From assembly GCA_031411655.1 (NCBI GenBank), contig JANOBM010000157.1, forward strand, positions 10,643-74,642: a stretch of DNA of 64,000 bases, in the 5' to 3' direction. Source of the stretch: UBA6163 sp031411655 (GTDB taxonomy: Bacteria > Planctomycetota > Planctomycetia > Pirellulales > Pirellulaceae). A program made the translations under genes and the position numbers. Below are positions 8,491 through 16,550 of the stretch, piece by piece (the stretch's first letter is position 1; the number at the start of each line of letters is the position of its first letter). The notes beneath the pieces were generated by a model. That model saw only the letters and a program-made list of their open reading frames with translations, ran no database searches and was not told the origin of the DNA.

Positions 8491-9137
8491 AACTCGACCC
8501 CTCGTTGTGGCTTGACACCGTGGCCATAGGGATGCTTAATAACCTTCATTTCAGACACCAAGTCTGCAATCTCGATCAGTTCAGGACTTGCATTTCGTCC
8601 GGTGAGTACGACATGCAACATTTCGCGTTTTTTCAAAAGCTCGTCGACGACTGTCTGAGTGGGAATGTAATCGTACTTCGTCGCGATATTCAATTCGTCG
8701 AGAATGACCAAGTCAAATGACGGATCACGCATCAATTCAACCGCTTTCTGCCATCCACGTCCGGCGGTCTCGATGTCACGTTGGCGATCTTGCGTTTTCC
8801 AGGTAAACCCTTCGCCGAGGGTATGCATCTCGATCGGCATTCCTAAGGCGGTAAGTTTTGCGACGAACGCCGCTTCTCCTGTCGGAATCGCTCCTTTAAT
8901 AAACTGAACGATACCAACCTTCATGCCCTGACCAAGCGAGCGAATCGCCATTCCAAAGGCTGCGGTCGACTTACCTTTACCGGCACCCGTATGGATGATG
9001 ATAAGCCCCTTTTCGATCTTCGCCTCCGCTAGCTGTCTGTCCTTGATCTCGTTCACACGCGCCATTCGTTCCTTATGCTTTTGATCAATCGCATTTTGGT
9101 CGTCGTCATGGCTTTCCAATTTATCCGATGTTGACAT
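8487..9137 (-). CDS. cobO: Cob(I)yrinic acid a,c-diamide adenosyltransferase
   Basis: A 216-residue CobO/CobA/BtuR-type corrinoid adenosyltransferase, which adds the upper 5'-deoxyadenosyl ligand. The P-loop HTGAGKGKST lies at 49-58, then GQGMKVGIVQFIKG, DLVILDELNIA (Walker-B-like, about 140-150) and TGRNASPELIEIADLVSEM. The first 40 residues are charged and probably helical. The gene overlaps the end of cobQ by 17 bp and cobU by 4 bp. An internal Met25 start is possible but would remove part of the usual N-terminal helix. Confidence 0.94.
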   Translation of the reverse strand: MSTSDKLESHDDDQNAIDQKHKERMARVNEIKDRQLAEAKIEKGLIIIHTGAGKGKSTAAFGMAIRSLGQGMKVGIVQFIKGAIPTGEAAFVAKLTALGMPIEMHTLGEGFTWKTQDRQRDIETAGRGWQKAVELMRDPSFDLVILDELNIATKYDYIPTQTVVDELLKKREMLHVVLTGRNASPELIEIADLVSEMKVIKHPYGHGVKPQRGVEF

Positions 9138-10680
9138 GGGTTCGCTCCTGATTCCAGATCATGCTTTCGAGTTGCTTCATATCGATGTGCCTTTCAACGG
9201 CGTCTGCTAGGCGATCGAGAGAGTGTTCGATGGGATTGTTTGCAATTGCGGAGGAACAAGACGTTGCTCCAAGCGAACTCAGCCAAGCGTGCCGGAAGCT
9301 GTCATTATGAAAAATACCGTGTACATAGCACCCCCATGTTTTTCCATCAGCAGAGATCGCGCCGTCGAAAGTTGTCTGTTCGCCCCGATCGTCACACCGA
9401 GTTAATCGAAGCCATGGAGAATGGGATTCGGTCTTGCCAACGTGAATCTCATATCCGTTTAATGTGTCTCCCAATGTCCCGGGGGCGACCACATCGCTTA
9501 TGACAACTGCTTTGACTTGAAAGGTTTGCTTTTCGCAAAGAAATGTCGTCTCCACGTCAAGTAGATTCAGTCCCTTGGCTGTGACTTCCGGGCACTCAAA
9601 GCGGTGCGGATTGTGGAGTGTGTGGCCGAGCATTTGGTAACCGCCGCAGATACCGATGACTCTCGTGCCTGCGTTTGCGCATGAAACAATTTGCTTTGCA
9701 AAGCCGCTGCTGGTTAGCCATTGCAAGTCGCCGATCGTATTCTTTGTTCCTGGCAGGATGATCACGTCCGGTCGACGGTGGAGTTGATCGCTTTTTTGGA
9801 CATAGCGAAGGTGGACAGCGGGTTCGTTAGCCAGAGGATCAAAGTCGTCAAAGTTCGCAATGTGCGGTAGATGAACGACAGCGACGTCGAGTTGTGCGGA
9901 TTTGTCAGCGCATGAAGCAGCAGCCGTTCGTTTTGGATCTTGAAGTGCGACTGCATCTTCTTCAGGCAAGTAGAGGGAATCGATCCAGGGTAAGACACCC
10001 AAAACGGCAACGCCACCACGGTCTTCTAAGATGTCCACTCCACGGTCGAATAACTTTAAGTCGCCGCGAAACTTGTTAACGATCAATCCTTTGACAAGGG
10101 CTCGGTCTTCCGCATTGAGTAGCCAGAGCGTGCCAAGAAGTTGGGCAAAGACGCCTCCACGTTCGATGTCGCCCACGATGACCACCGGTGACTGGCAATA
10201 CCTTGCCACGGCCATGTTCACGATTTCCACGTCAGCTAAGTTCAGTTCGGAAGGGCTTCCGGCACCTTCGATAATGACGAGTTGGTACTGTTCGCGTAGT
10301 CGATCAACGGCTTCGGTTACGACGCTCCAGAATTGCGATTTGCGTCGAAAGTAGTCGGATGCAGAAAGCGATCCATAGGGGCGGCCATTGATGATCACTT
10401 GGGAATGAGTGTTTCCTTCGGGTTTCAGCAAGATCGGGTTCATGTCCGAATGGGGCGGAACCCTCGCGGCAAGTGCTTGCAACGCTTGCGAACGTCCGAT
10501 TTCGGATCCGTCTTGGCACACGGCCGCATTGTTGGACATGTTTTGAGATTTGAAGGGAGCCACGCGAATACCGCGTCGTGCAAAACATCGACACAGGGCC
10601 GCGACTAGCAAACTCTTGCCGGCCGAGGAGCTGGTGCCTTGGATCATCAGTGTTTTGGCAATCGACGCGGAACCTGTCAT
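9121..10680 (-). CDS. cobQ: Cobyric acid synthase
   Basis: A 519-residue glutamine-dependent amidase (CobQ/CbiP) that amidates adenosylcobyrinic a,c-diamide to cobyric acid. The N-terminal half is the dethiobiotin-synthetase-like ATP domain: MIQGTSSSAGKSLL (12-25), FKSQNMSNNA, EGAGSPSELNL. The C-terminal half is a class I glutamine amidotransferase: VIGICGGYQMLG carries the catalytic Cys and CYVHGIFHND the His. The ATG overlaps the stop of the upstream DUF1559 gene (ATGA, 10677-10680), so translation of this enzyme is coupled to a pilin-like protein. Length matches the family. Confidence 0.96.
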   Translation of the reverse strand: MTGSASIAKTLMIQGTSSSAGKSLLVAALCRCFARRGIRVAPFKSQNMSNNAAVCQDGSEIGRSQALQALAARVPPHSDMNPILLKPEGNTHSQVIINGRPYGSLSASDYFRRKSQFWSVVTEAVDRLREQYQLVIIEGAGSPSELNLADVEIVNMAVARYCQSPVVIVGDIERGGVFAQLLGTLWLLNAEDRALVKGLIVNKFRGDLKLFDRGVDILEDRGGVAVLGVLPWIDSLYLPEEDAVALQDPKRTAAASCADKSAQLDVAVVHLPHIANFDDFDPLANEPAVHLRYVQKSDQLHRRPDVIILPGTKNTIGDLQWLTSSGFAKQIVSCANAGTRVIGICGGYQMLGHTLHNPHRFECPEVTAKGLNLLDVETTFLCEKQTFQVKAVVISDVVAPGTLGDTLNGYEIHVGKTESHSPWLRLTRCDDRGEQTTFDGAISADGKTWGCYVHGIFHNDSFRHAWLSSLGATSCSSAIANNPIEHSLDRLADAVERHIDMKQLESMIWNQERTHVNIG

Positions 10681-11711
10681 TCGATGGAGACAACCTCTCG
10701 ACCATTTCGACTTGCAAGAGCCGACAATTGCTCAATAGGGATCGAAGAGGTGATAAACCTGACCGATCCGTCGGTGAGCAGCGTGTAGGCGCCGCCTACA
10801 TGAAAAGAGTAGACCTCGTTGTCGTTACTGCAGTTGACCGAACAAATTCCTGGGCGAGTGGCTGTGTTGCCGTCTGGTTGCGAGCCATCGATAACAAAAC
10901 CTTTATTGTGACTTGCCCAAACTCCACCCGTGGGAAAAGGGCGTGTGACGCTGGACGTGCCGCTCCATGTTTTGGGAGTAGCACCGTCCGCCACAAGTCG
11001 TCCGTTCTGAAAAAGATCAGGGCGGCCGGCGCATTCCACCAGCAAAATAGTATTGGAAAGGCCATCGAGAACTTCGGACAATCTCACTGCGGTCGACTTG
11101 AGCACGCCGCAGTTCAAAGGGTCATTGAGCCGTTGGCTCGGCGGCAGGACAGCATTGAGCTGCGTGCTGATGCCTCCCACGTTTGTATAGTCCGTCGTGG
11201 CCCCGTAGTAAAAACTTCGCGGTGAGGTGGTGGCTGTCGTTGTCGTCGAATTGGCATAACTAACCAGTACGGCCCACTCAAATCCAGGGCGACCTGGGAC
11301 CGTGGGGCAACGCAGCGTCGGCACTTCCGTCATCACCGCGGCGCTATTGCCAGGATCGTGCCAATGCAGATCGGACTTGTAAGAATCCTGAAGTGTGCCT
11401 TGTTCGAAAAAAGCAAGCGAAGCGGTGAACCAACTACCACGACGGGCATTGAAGTTTTCACCCTGCGAGGGGCCGGATGACTGGGCGGGGAAGACCTTAA
11501 ACGCAGACTCGTAATTGTGTAAAGCTAAGCCGATTTGCTTGAGATTATTACTGCACTGCATGCGTCGTGCGGCTTCACGCGCGGCTTGTACGGCCGGCAG
11601 TAACAACCCGACCATGACGCCAATGATCGCAATGACTACCAGTAATTCCACCAGTGTGAAGCCAGACTGCTTCTTTGGTCGATGTGCAAACAAGATTTCC
11701 TCAGCAATCAT
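10677..11711 (-). CDS. DUF1559 pilin-like protein, first gene of the B12 operon
   Basis: A 344-residue planctomycete DUF1559 protein. The N-terminus has a type IV prepilin/pseudopilin signature, KKQSGFTLVELLVVIAIIG, with the usual G/F cleavage site and Glu5, then LLPAVQAAREAARRMQCSNNLKQIGLALHNY. The C-terminus carries the family's H-X9-DG motif (FHVGGAYTLLTDGSVRF). The ATG at 11711 is preferred because the longer frame would need a TTG at 11771. Its 5' leader contains the cobalamin riboswitch and its stop overlaps cobQ by 4 bp. These proteins are abundant in planctomycetes and their function is unsettled; position suggests a role in corrinoid uptake or surface binding, which is inference. Confidence 0.88.
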   Translation of the reverse strand: MIAEEILFAHRPKKQSGFTLVELLVVIAIIGVMVGLLLPAVQAAREAARRMQCSNNLKQIGLALHNYESAFKVFPAQSSGPSQGENFNARRGSWFTASLAFFEQGTLQDSYKSDLHWHDPGNSAAVMTEVPTLRCPTVPGRPGFEWAVLVSYANSTTTTATTSPRSFYYGATTDYTNVGGISTQLNAVLPPSQRLNDPLNCGVLKSTAVRLSEVLDGLSNTILLVECAGRPDLFQNGRLVADGATPKTWSGTSSVTRPFPTGGVWASHNKGFVIDGSQPDGNTATRPGICSVNCSNDNEVYSFHVGGAYTLLTDGSVRFITSSIPIEQLSALASRNGREVVSIE

Positions 11712-11919
11712 CAAACACGCTCGCTCTCTGCTGAAGCAGAAATTTGGCGAAGGAATGAAAATTGTCAGCAAATCAGCAATCGATGGCGTGAATACAAAAC
11801 TGTTGCGTCCACTCCCTTTGCGACATTGTTGGCGCAGGAACGAACGTCAAGAAGTCGGTACGGTCAACGGTGCTAATTCGTGACAGAGCCCAATTCCCCG
11901 AGAGCGCTACCACAGGTTC

Positions 11920-12102
11920 AACAGACGATCAGGCAGGTCTTCTGGCTTCCGAATTAATCTCTGACCACGCCTTCCCACGATCATTCGATCGCAGTGGCAA
12001 TAGTGGCCATCGTTTCCGGTTACAGCGGCGGGACCGCAACGGAATTGCACCGTTTTCCCTATTCTCCGGTCAAGCCACACGCCTGCCCGGCACCCGAGTC
12101 CA
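11920..12102 (-). promoter_or_regulatory. Cobalamin (adenosylcobalamin) riboswitch
   Basis: Read on the minus strand, this leader contains the conserved Cbl-riboswitch blocks in order: GGTGCC near 12097, then AATAGGGAAAACGGTGCAAT, CCGTTGCGGTCCCGCCGCTG and TGTAACCGG, then GCCACTG, GGGAAGGCG, and the B12 box GAAGCCAGAAGACCTGCC at about 11932-11949. The 5' GGCAGG (12082-12087) can pair with the CCTGCC of the box. It lies about 210 nt ahead of the DUF1559 start, under its own promoter. It should repress the whole operon when B12 is plentiful. I see no obvious U-tract terminator after it, so translational control of the first gene is possible. Confidence 0.93.
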
Positions 12103-12108
12103 GTCGCG

Positions 12109-12136
12109 AGTTTAGGGTAAGAGCGAGGAAAGTCAA
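12109..12136 (-). promoter_or_regulatory. Sigma70-like promoter of the cobalamin operon
   Basis: On the minus strand TTGACT (12136-12131) is followed after 16 nt by TAAACT (12114-12109). The predicted transcript would begin around 12102, at the 5' edge of the riboswitch. The fit between start point and aptamer supports the call. Confidence 0.65.
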
Positions 12137-12306
12137 TCGACGATTTGCCGACGATGGAGCGTGTCGTCGGATAAGGAGTTTAGCGGAATAGTTGCAAAGT
12201 GCGTCCCATGGCCGTTTTTATTCCCACTATCCGTGCCTACTACCGGGGGCGATGAGTCGACTCGGGGGCTGGCTTTGCTTCCCGGGCCGCGCTAATCTCT
12301 GAACGC

Positions 12307-13362
12307 ATGAATATTGAGTTTACACCGATGCCCTATTTATTTAGCGGCCCGCTTGGTCGGGCTCGATTCAAGGTGGTGCCAGAGGATTTTGTAGTAGAAG
12401 AGTTGCTTGGCTTTGAGCCTTCAGGCGTGGGTGAACACTGTTTGGTTTGGGTTGAGAAACGAGATCTGGACAGTAACGCCGCGGGCGCTCGTCTGGCCGA
12501 TGCCGTCGGTCTCCGCCGCCGGATGGTCAGTCACTGCGGTCTGAAAGATCGTCATGCGGTGACGCGGCAATGGTTCAGTCTTCATATGCCGGGGAAGTGC
12601 TCGCCCGTCGCTAAGGACTTAGAGTCTGAAGGGCTGAGAGTCCTACAGATAACTCGCAACACTCGCAAGTTGCGGCGAGGGATTCATCAAGGAAACCGTT
12701 TCACCATTCGCCTTCGCGATGCAAACTTCGATGCGGAAGTCGCGGCGACGCGTTGGGATTTGATTGTGACAAAGGGCGTACCGAATTTTTTTGGTGAACA
12801 GCGTTTTGGGTATGAGGGCCGCAACGTGGAAAAAGCGTTGGCGATGTTTCGTGGAGAGTTCCAGCCCCGCGATCGGTTGCTGCGCGGCTTGCTGCTGTCT
12901 GCTGCTCGCAGTCAACTCTTCAATGCAGTCGTGACCGAGAGGCTTCTAGGAGGTATTTGGGACGTACCTCTAGCTGGCGAAGTTTTCGGATTCGCTGACA
13001 ATCGGACCGTGCTCCTACCGGATCGTCAGTGGGGCGACGAGGCGCGTCGGTTCGAAAGTGGTGTGGTTGAAATCACCGGACCATTGTGGGGTATTGGAGA
13101 CTTGCAAAGTACGGGAGAGGTCCTCGAGCTAGAGCGACAGGTTGCAGCGAACTGGAAGGAGATTGCAACCGGCCTCGAAGCGTTTGGCTTGAGGCAAGAA
13201 CGTCGCGTCATGCGTCTGCGTCCGACTCATTCGTCGTTCAAGACGATTGGTTGCGGCGACTTTCAATTGACGTTCGACCTGCCGAAGGGAACCTATGCGA
13301 CTACATTGTTGCGTGAATTGACCGAACTGGATGAACCAGATGACAGGTCAGAGACGAAGTAG
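12307..13362 (+). CDS. truD: tRNA pseudouridine(13) synthase TruD
   Basis: A 351-residue TruD. The signature FKVVPEDFVVEELLGFEPSG lies at 21-40, the catalytic aspartate in HCGLKDRHAVTRQWF (Asp81), and NFFGEQRFGYEGRN marks the second conserved block. It isomerises U13 in tRNA-Glu in the cytoplasm. It is transcribed away from the cobalamin operon. A start at the second ATG (12328) would also keep the whole fold. The gene is intact and of normal size. Confidence 0.95.
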   Translation: MNIEFTPMPYLFSGPLGRARFKVVPEDFVVEELLGFEPSGVGEHCLVWVEKRDLDSNAAGARLADAVGLRRRMVSHCGLKDRHAVTRQWFSLHMPGKCSPVAKDLESEGLRVLQITRNTRKLRRGIHQGNRFTIRLRDANFDAEVAATRWDLIVTKGVPNFFGEQRFGYEGRNVEKALAMFRGEFQPRDRLLRGLLLSAARSQLFNAVVTERLLGGIWDVPLAGEVFGFADNRTVLLPDRQWGDEARRFESGVVEITGPLWGIGDLQSTGEVLELERQVAANWKEIATGLEAFGLRQERRVMRLRPTHSSFKTIGCGDFQLTFDLPKGTYATTLLRELTELDEPDDRSETK

Positions 13363-13477
13363 GCGTCTTCGGGTAAAGGGTATTGTCGCACTTCATCCAT
13401 GTTTGCACCCGCTGCGTTTGTCGTCTCGCTTTGAGTTCACTTGCAACCGTCGACAAAAGTTTCATGTAAGATAGAAG

Positions 13478-13486
13478 CCGTTAGCG
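13478..13486 (+). promoter_or_regulatory. CCGTTAGCG intergenic motif, copy 1
   Basis: The 9-mer CCGTTAGCG lies 61 bp before the start of the PVC-type cytochrome gene. The same 9-mer recurs at 19168 and 27131, also shortly before secreted-protein genes, and CGTTAGC recurs in an inverted pair at 47381. Role unknown. Confidence 0.4.
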
Positions 13487-13538
13487 GTAGCCCCCATCGC
13501 GTCCCCACCTTGATGTCCACCTTTCAACGCGACCTAAA

Positions 13539-16500
13539 ATGCAGCTCGGCACCACAGGGCGATTGCGAATCTCGCCAATGTTACTTCTTGGAGTAGCTTG
13601 CCTTTATGGTGATGTTTGCGGTGCCGTGGACCCACCTCTGGTACCGGACACAGTGATCGCGGCGGTCGATTATTCAGACCGTCTGCCGCGGGTGGCACCC
13701 ACTGAACCTCAGGATGCACTTTCCTCGTTTGAAATTGCAGATGGTTATGCCGTTCAACTTGTCGCCGCGGAGCCGCTGGTGCGTGATCCCGTTGCGATGT
13801 CATTCGACGAAGCTGGGCGCATGTACGTCGTTGAAATGTGTGATTACTCTGAACAAGGTGAGGAGCGACTCGGCAGCATTCGACTTCTAATCGATGGCGA
13901 CCAGGACGGACGATACGAATCAAGTAAGATGTTCGCCGACCAGTTGTCATGGCCTACCGCAATCATCTGCTATGACGGCGGCGTATTCGTAGGTGCAGCG
14001 CCCGACATTTGGTTTCTAAAAGACACCGACGCCGACGGAGTGGCGGATCTTCGCAAGCGAGTGTTCACAGGATTTAACCGCACGAATGTTCAAGGCTTGT
14101 TAAATAGCTTTTGCTGGGGTCTCGATTGTCGTGTTTACGTTCAAACCAGTAGTTCTGGCGGAACGCTTTCATGCAGTGAAACGCCCAACAGCACGCCTGT
14201 TCCTTTGAGCGGCCATGATTTTTCCTTCGACCCAAAAACGTTTTCAATTCGTCTTGAGTCGGGCGGAGCCCAGCATGGCATGTGCTTTGACGACTGGGGG
14301 CATCGATTTGCATCGCACAATAGCGATCATCTTCAACAATTTGTTTACAGCGATCGCTATGCGGCAAAGCGTGCAGATGACGCGATGCCAAATACTCGCC
14401 AAAGCATCGCTGTCGATGGCCCACAGGCGGAGGTTTTTCGTATCAGTCCGGTTGAGCCATGGCGAGTGTTGAGGACTCACCTTCGTGTGAGCAAGCAGGT
14501 GCCGGGACTTATCGAAGGAGGAGGAAGGGCGGCTGGTTATTTCACCGGTGCGACCGGTGCGACCGTTTATCGTGGTGACGCAATGCCAGAGCTGTTGGGC
14601 CAAGTTTTCATCGGGGATGTTGGCAGCAATATCGTTCATCGCAAGCGGCTGATCGATGTGGGAGTGTTGTTTTCTGGCCGACGGATCGATGCGGGCAAAG
14701 AGTTCATTGCATCGAAAGACATATGGTTTCGGCCAGTGCAGTTTGCCAATGCTCCCGATGGCACGATTTACATTGCCGACTTCTACCGAGAAGTCATCGA
14801 GCATCCCGCGTCATTGCCTCCCGATATCAAACGCCACCTTGATCTAACGAGTGGCCGTGATCGCGGGCGTATTTACCGTGTGATGCCTAGTCACTTTGTC
14901 CACGCACCGCCAACACTGCTCGTCGATACGCCGACGGCAGAATTAGTCACTATGCTCCGTCATCGAAATGGTTGGCATCGGGATACGGCAAGTCGAATGC
15001 TTTACCAACATTGGGATCCCGCAATCGCCCCGCTACTCACGGCGTTGATCCATGAAACGACCGTCGTCGAAGCGAAGGTTCACGCAATGCATCTGCTTGA
15101 CAGGTTTGATTCGATTTCAGAGGCAACTGTCTTGACATTGCTTCGCGATGCACATCCTATGGTCCGAGAAAACGCCATCGTTATTGCAGAGAGCCGATTG
15201 AGCCGGTCAGCAGAGATTCGGTCAAAGGTGATTGAGGGCCTCGCCGACGAAAGTCCTCGCGTGCGTTTCCAATCGGCGCTGTCGCTAAGCACTTTACCCG
15301 GGCGGGATGCGTCCTATCTTGAGTCAGTAACCCAAATGTTAATAAGCGATGGGGAAGATCGTTGGTTGCAACCTGCGGCACTCAGAGCGATCGCACGAGA
15401 GGACGCGATGCATCTACTGCATCTCCTCGCAGCAAAGCCCACGACCTCCACGACTTGTAAGTCGGTCGCCGCTTGGATCGGAAGCGATATCAGCGATGAC
15501 GAGTTGAAAAAAATAAACCATTGGATTGTCAGTGAACCATCCTTGCATCAGAAAGACGTTCTGGTTCGTGCCATCATTTCAGCTCTCGCTCGTCTCGATG
15601 AAAGTGATGAAATGCAACGGCGTCTGCATTCCGTTGCGGCTATTCAAAAAGAATGGACGGCACTCATTGAAAAAGCTCGTTCTGATGCGAGAGACTCTTC
15701 GTTGGTGGCCGAGTTACGTCTTGAAGCGATTGAAGTCTTGGCCAATGATCGGAGCGATGCGACATTTAACGTGCTTTGCGAAACTATCGAATCGCCGCAG
15801 CCCAAACCTGTCCAACTCGCAGTGATCAATGCACTGAGCCGTTCCAGTCGACCTGAGATTGCCGAACGATTTATCGCGGTATGGCCCAAAATGATTCCGT
15901 CTGTGAGGTCATCGATGGGCCGTGTGCTCGTATCTCGTAACGCATGGATTGAACAGCTTGTCACTGCGGTGGTGGATGGACGCGTGTTGTGGAGCGACCT
16001 TGAACCAGCGGTAATCGAAACGATTCGTTCTAGTCAATCGTCCGTCGTCAAAGCTCAATTATCAAGCATAAGTACGAGCCTTCAGACTGCTTCGGTTAGC
16101 CGCGAACAAATAGTGGAGGATTATCGTCAGTCGTTATCAATTGCGGGGAATGTCGCCGCTGGTAAGGTGCATTTTCAGAAGCATTGTTCAGCATGCCATC
16201 GCGCCGAAGGCGTTGGTAACGAACTTGGCCCTAATCTTGCTGCATTCAAGTTTCGTGGACCGGACGCCCTGCTTTTAAACGTGCTTGATCCAAACCGCGA
16301 ATTGAATCCGCAATTCATCAACTACATCGCGCTGACTAAAGATGAACGAATTGTTTCGGGAATGCTCACCCATGAAACTGCGACAAGCATTACGCTGGGT
16401 CGTGGAGACAATGCCCAAGACACGCTCCTTCTTTCGGAGATTGAGGAGTTAAAGAACACCCAAAAGTCGCTGATGCCGGAAGGCTTCGAACAACAATTGG

Positions 16501-16550
16501 ATCATAAGGCAATGGCGGATCTTTTCACTTATATAATGGCGTTACCATGA
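13539..16550 (+). CDS. Secreted PVC-type haem-binding dehydrogenase with HEAT repeats and cytochrome c domain
   Basis: A 1003-residue exported protein. A signal peptide (about 1-30, ISPMLLLGVACLYGDVCGA) precedes the planctomycete dehydrogenase-like beta-propeller (about 60-450): FEIADGYAVQLVAAEPLVRDP, FDEAGRMYVVEM, IDGDQDGRYESSKMFADQL. Residues about 470-840 are alpha-helical HEAT-type repeats. A single class I cytochrome c domain follows, with the haem site CSACH at 883-887 and a distal MPEG-containing segment near the end. It would pass electrons from an unknown substrate oxidation in the periplasm. It overlaps the next gene by 4 bp (ATGA). The family is well recognised; substrate is not. 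Confidence 0.9.
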   Translation: MQLGTTGRLRISPMLLLGVACLYGDVCGAVDPPLVPDTVIAAVDYSDRLPRVAPTEPQDALSSFEIADGYAVQLVAAEPLVRDPVAMSFDEAGRMYVVEMCDYSEQGEERLGSIRLLIDGDQDGRYESSKMFADQLSWPTAIICYDGGVFVGAAPDIWFLKDTDADGVADLRKRVFTGFNRTNVQGLLNSFCWGLDCRVYVQTSSSGGTLSCSETPNSTPVPLSGHDFSFDPKTFSIRLESGGAQHGMCFDDWGHRFASHNSDHLQQFVYSDRYAAKRADDAMPNTRQSIAVDGPQAEVFRISPVEPWRVLRTHLRVSKQVPGLIEGGGRAAGYFTGATGATVYRGDAMPELLGQVFIGDVGSNIVHRKRLIDVGVLFSGRRIDAGKEFIASKDIWFRPVQFANAPDGTIYIADFYREVIEHPASLPPDIKRHLDLTSGRDRGRIYRVMPSHFVHAPPTLLVDTPTAELVTMLRHRNGWHRDTASRMLYQHWDPAIAPLLTALIHETTVVEAKVHAMHLLDRFDSISEATVLTLLRDAHPMVRENAIVIAESRLSRSAEIRSKVIEGLADESPRVRFQSALSLSTLPGRDASYLESVTQMLISDGEDRWLQPAALRAIAREDAMHLLHLLAAKPTTSTTCKSVAAWIGSDISDDELKKINHWIVSEPSLHQKDVLVRAIISALARLDESDEMQRRLHSVAAIQKEWTALIEKARSDARDSSLVAELRLEAIEVLANDRSDATFNVLCETIESPQPKPVQLAVINALSRSSRPEIAERFIAVWPKMIPSVRSSMGRVLVSRNAWIEQLVTAVVDGRVLWSDLEPAVIETIRSSQSSVVKAQLSSISTSLQTASVSREQIVEDYRQSLSIAGNVAAGKVHFQKHCSACHRAEGVGNELGPNLAAFKFRGPDALLLNVLDPNRELNPQFINYIALTKDERIVSGMLTHETATSITLGRGDNAQDTLLLSEIEELKNTQKSLMPEGFEQQLDHKAMADLFTYIMALP

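Noticed and set aside
8163..8720. 185-codon plus-strand frame
   Set aside because: It is antisense to cobU and cobO; no recognisable protein.
10578..11225. 215-codon plus-strand frame
   Set aside because: It is antisense to cobQ and the DUF1559 gene, with no motif.
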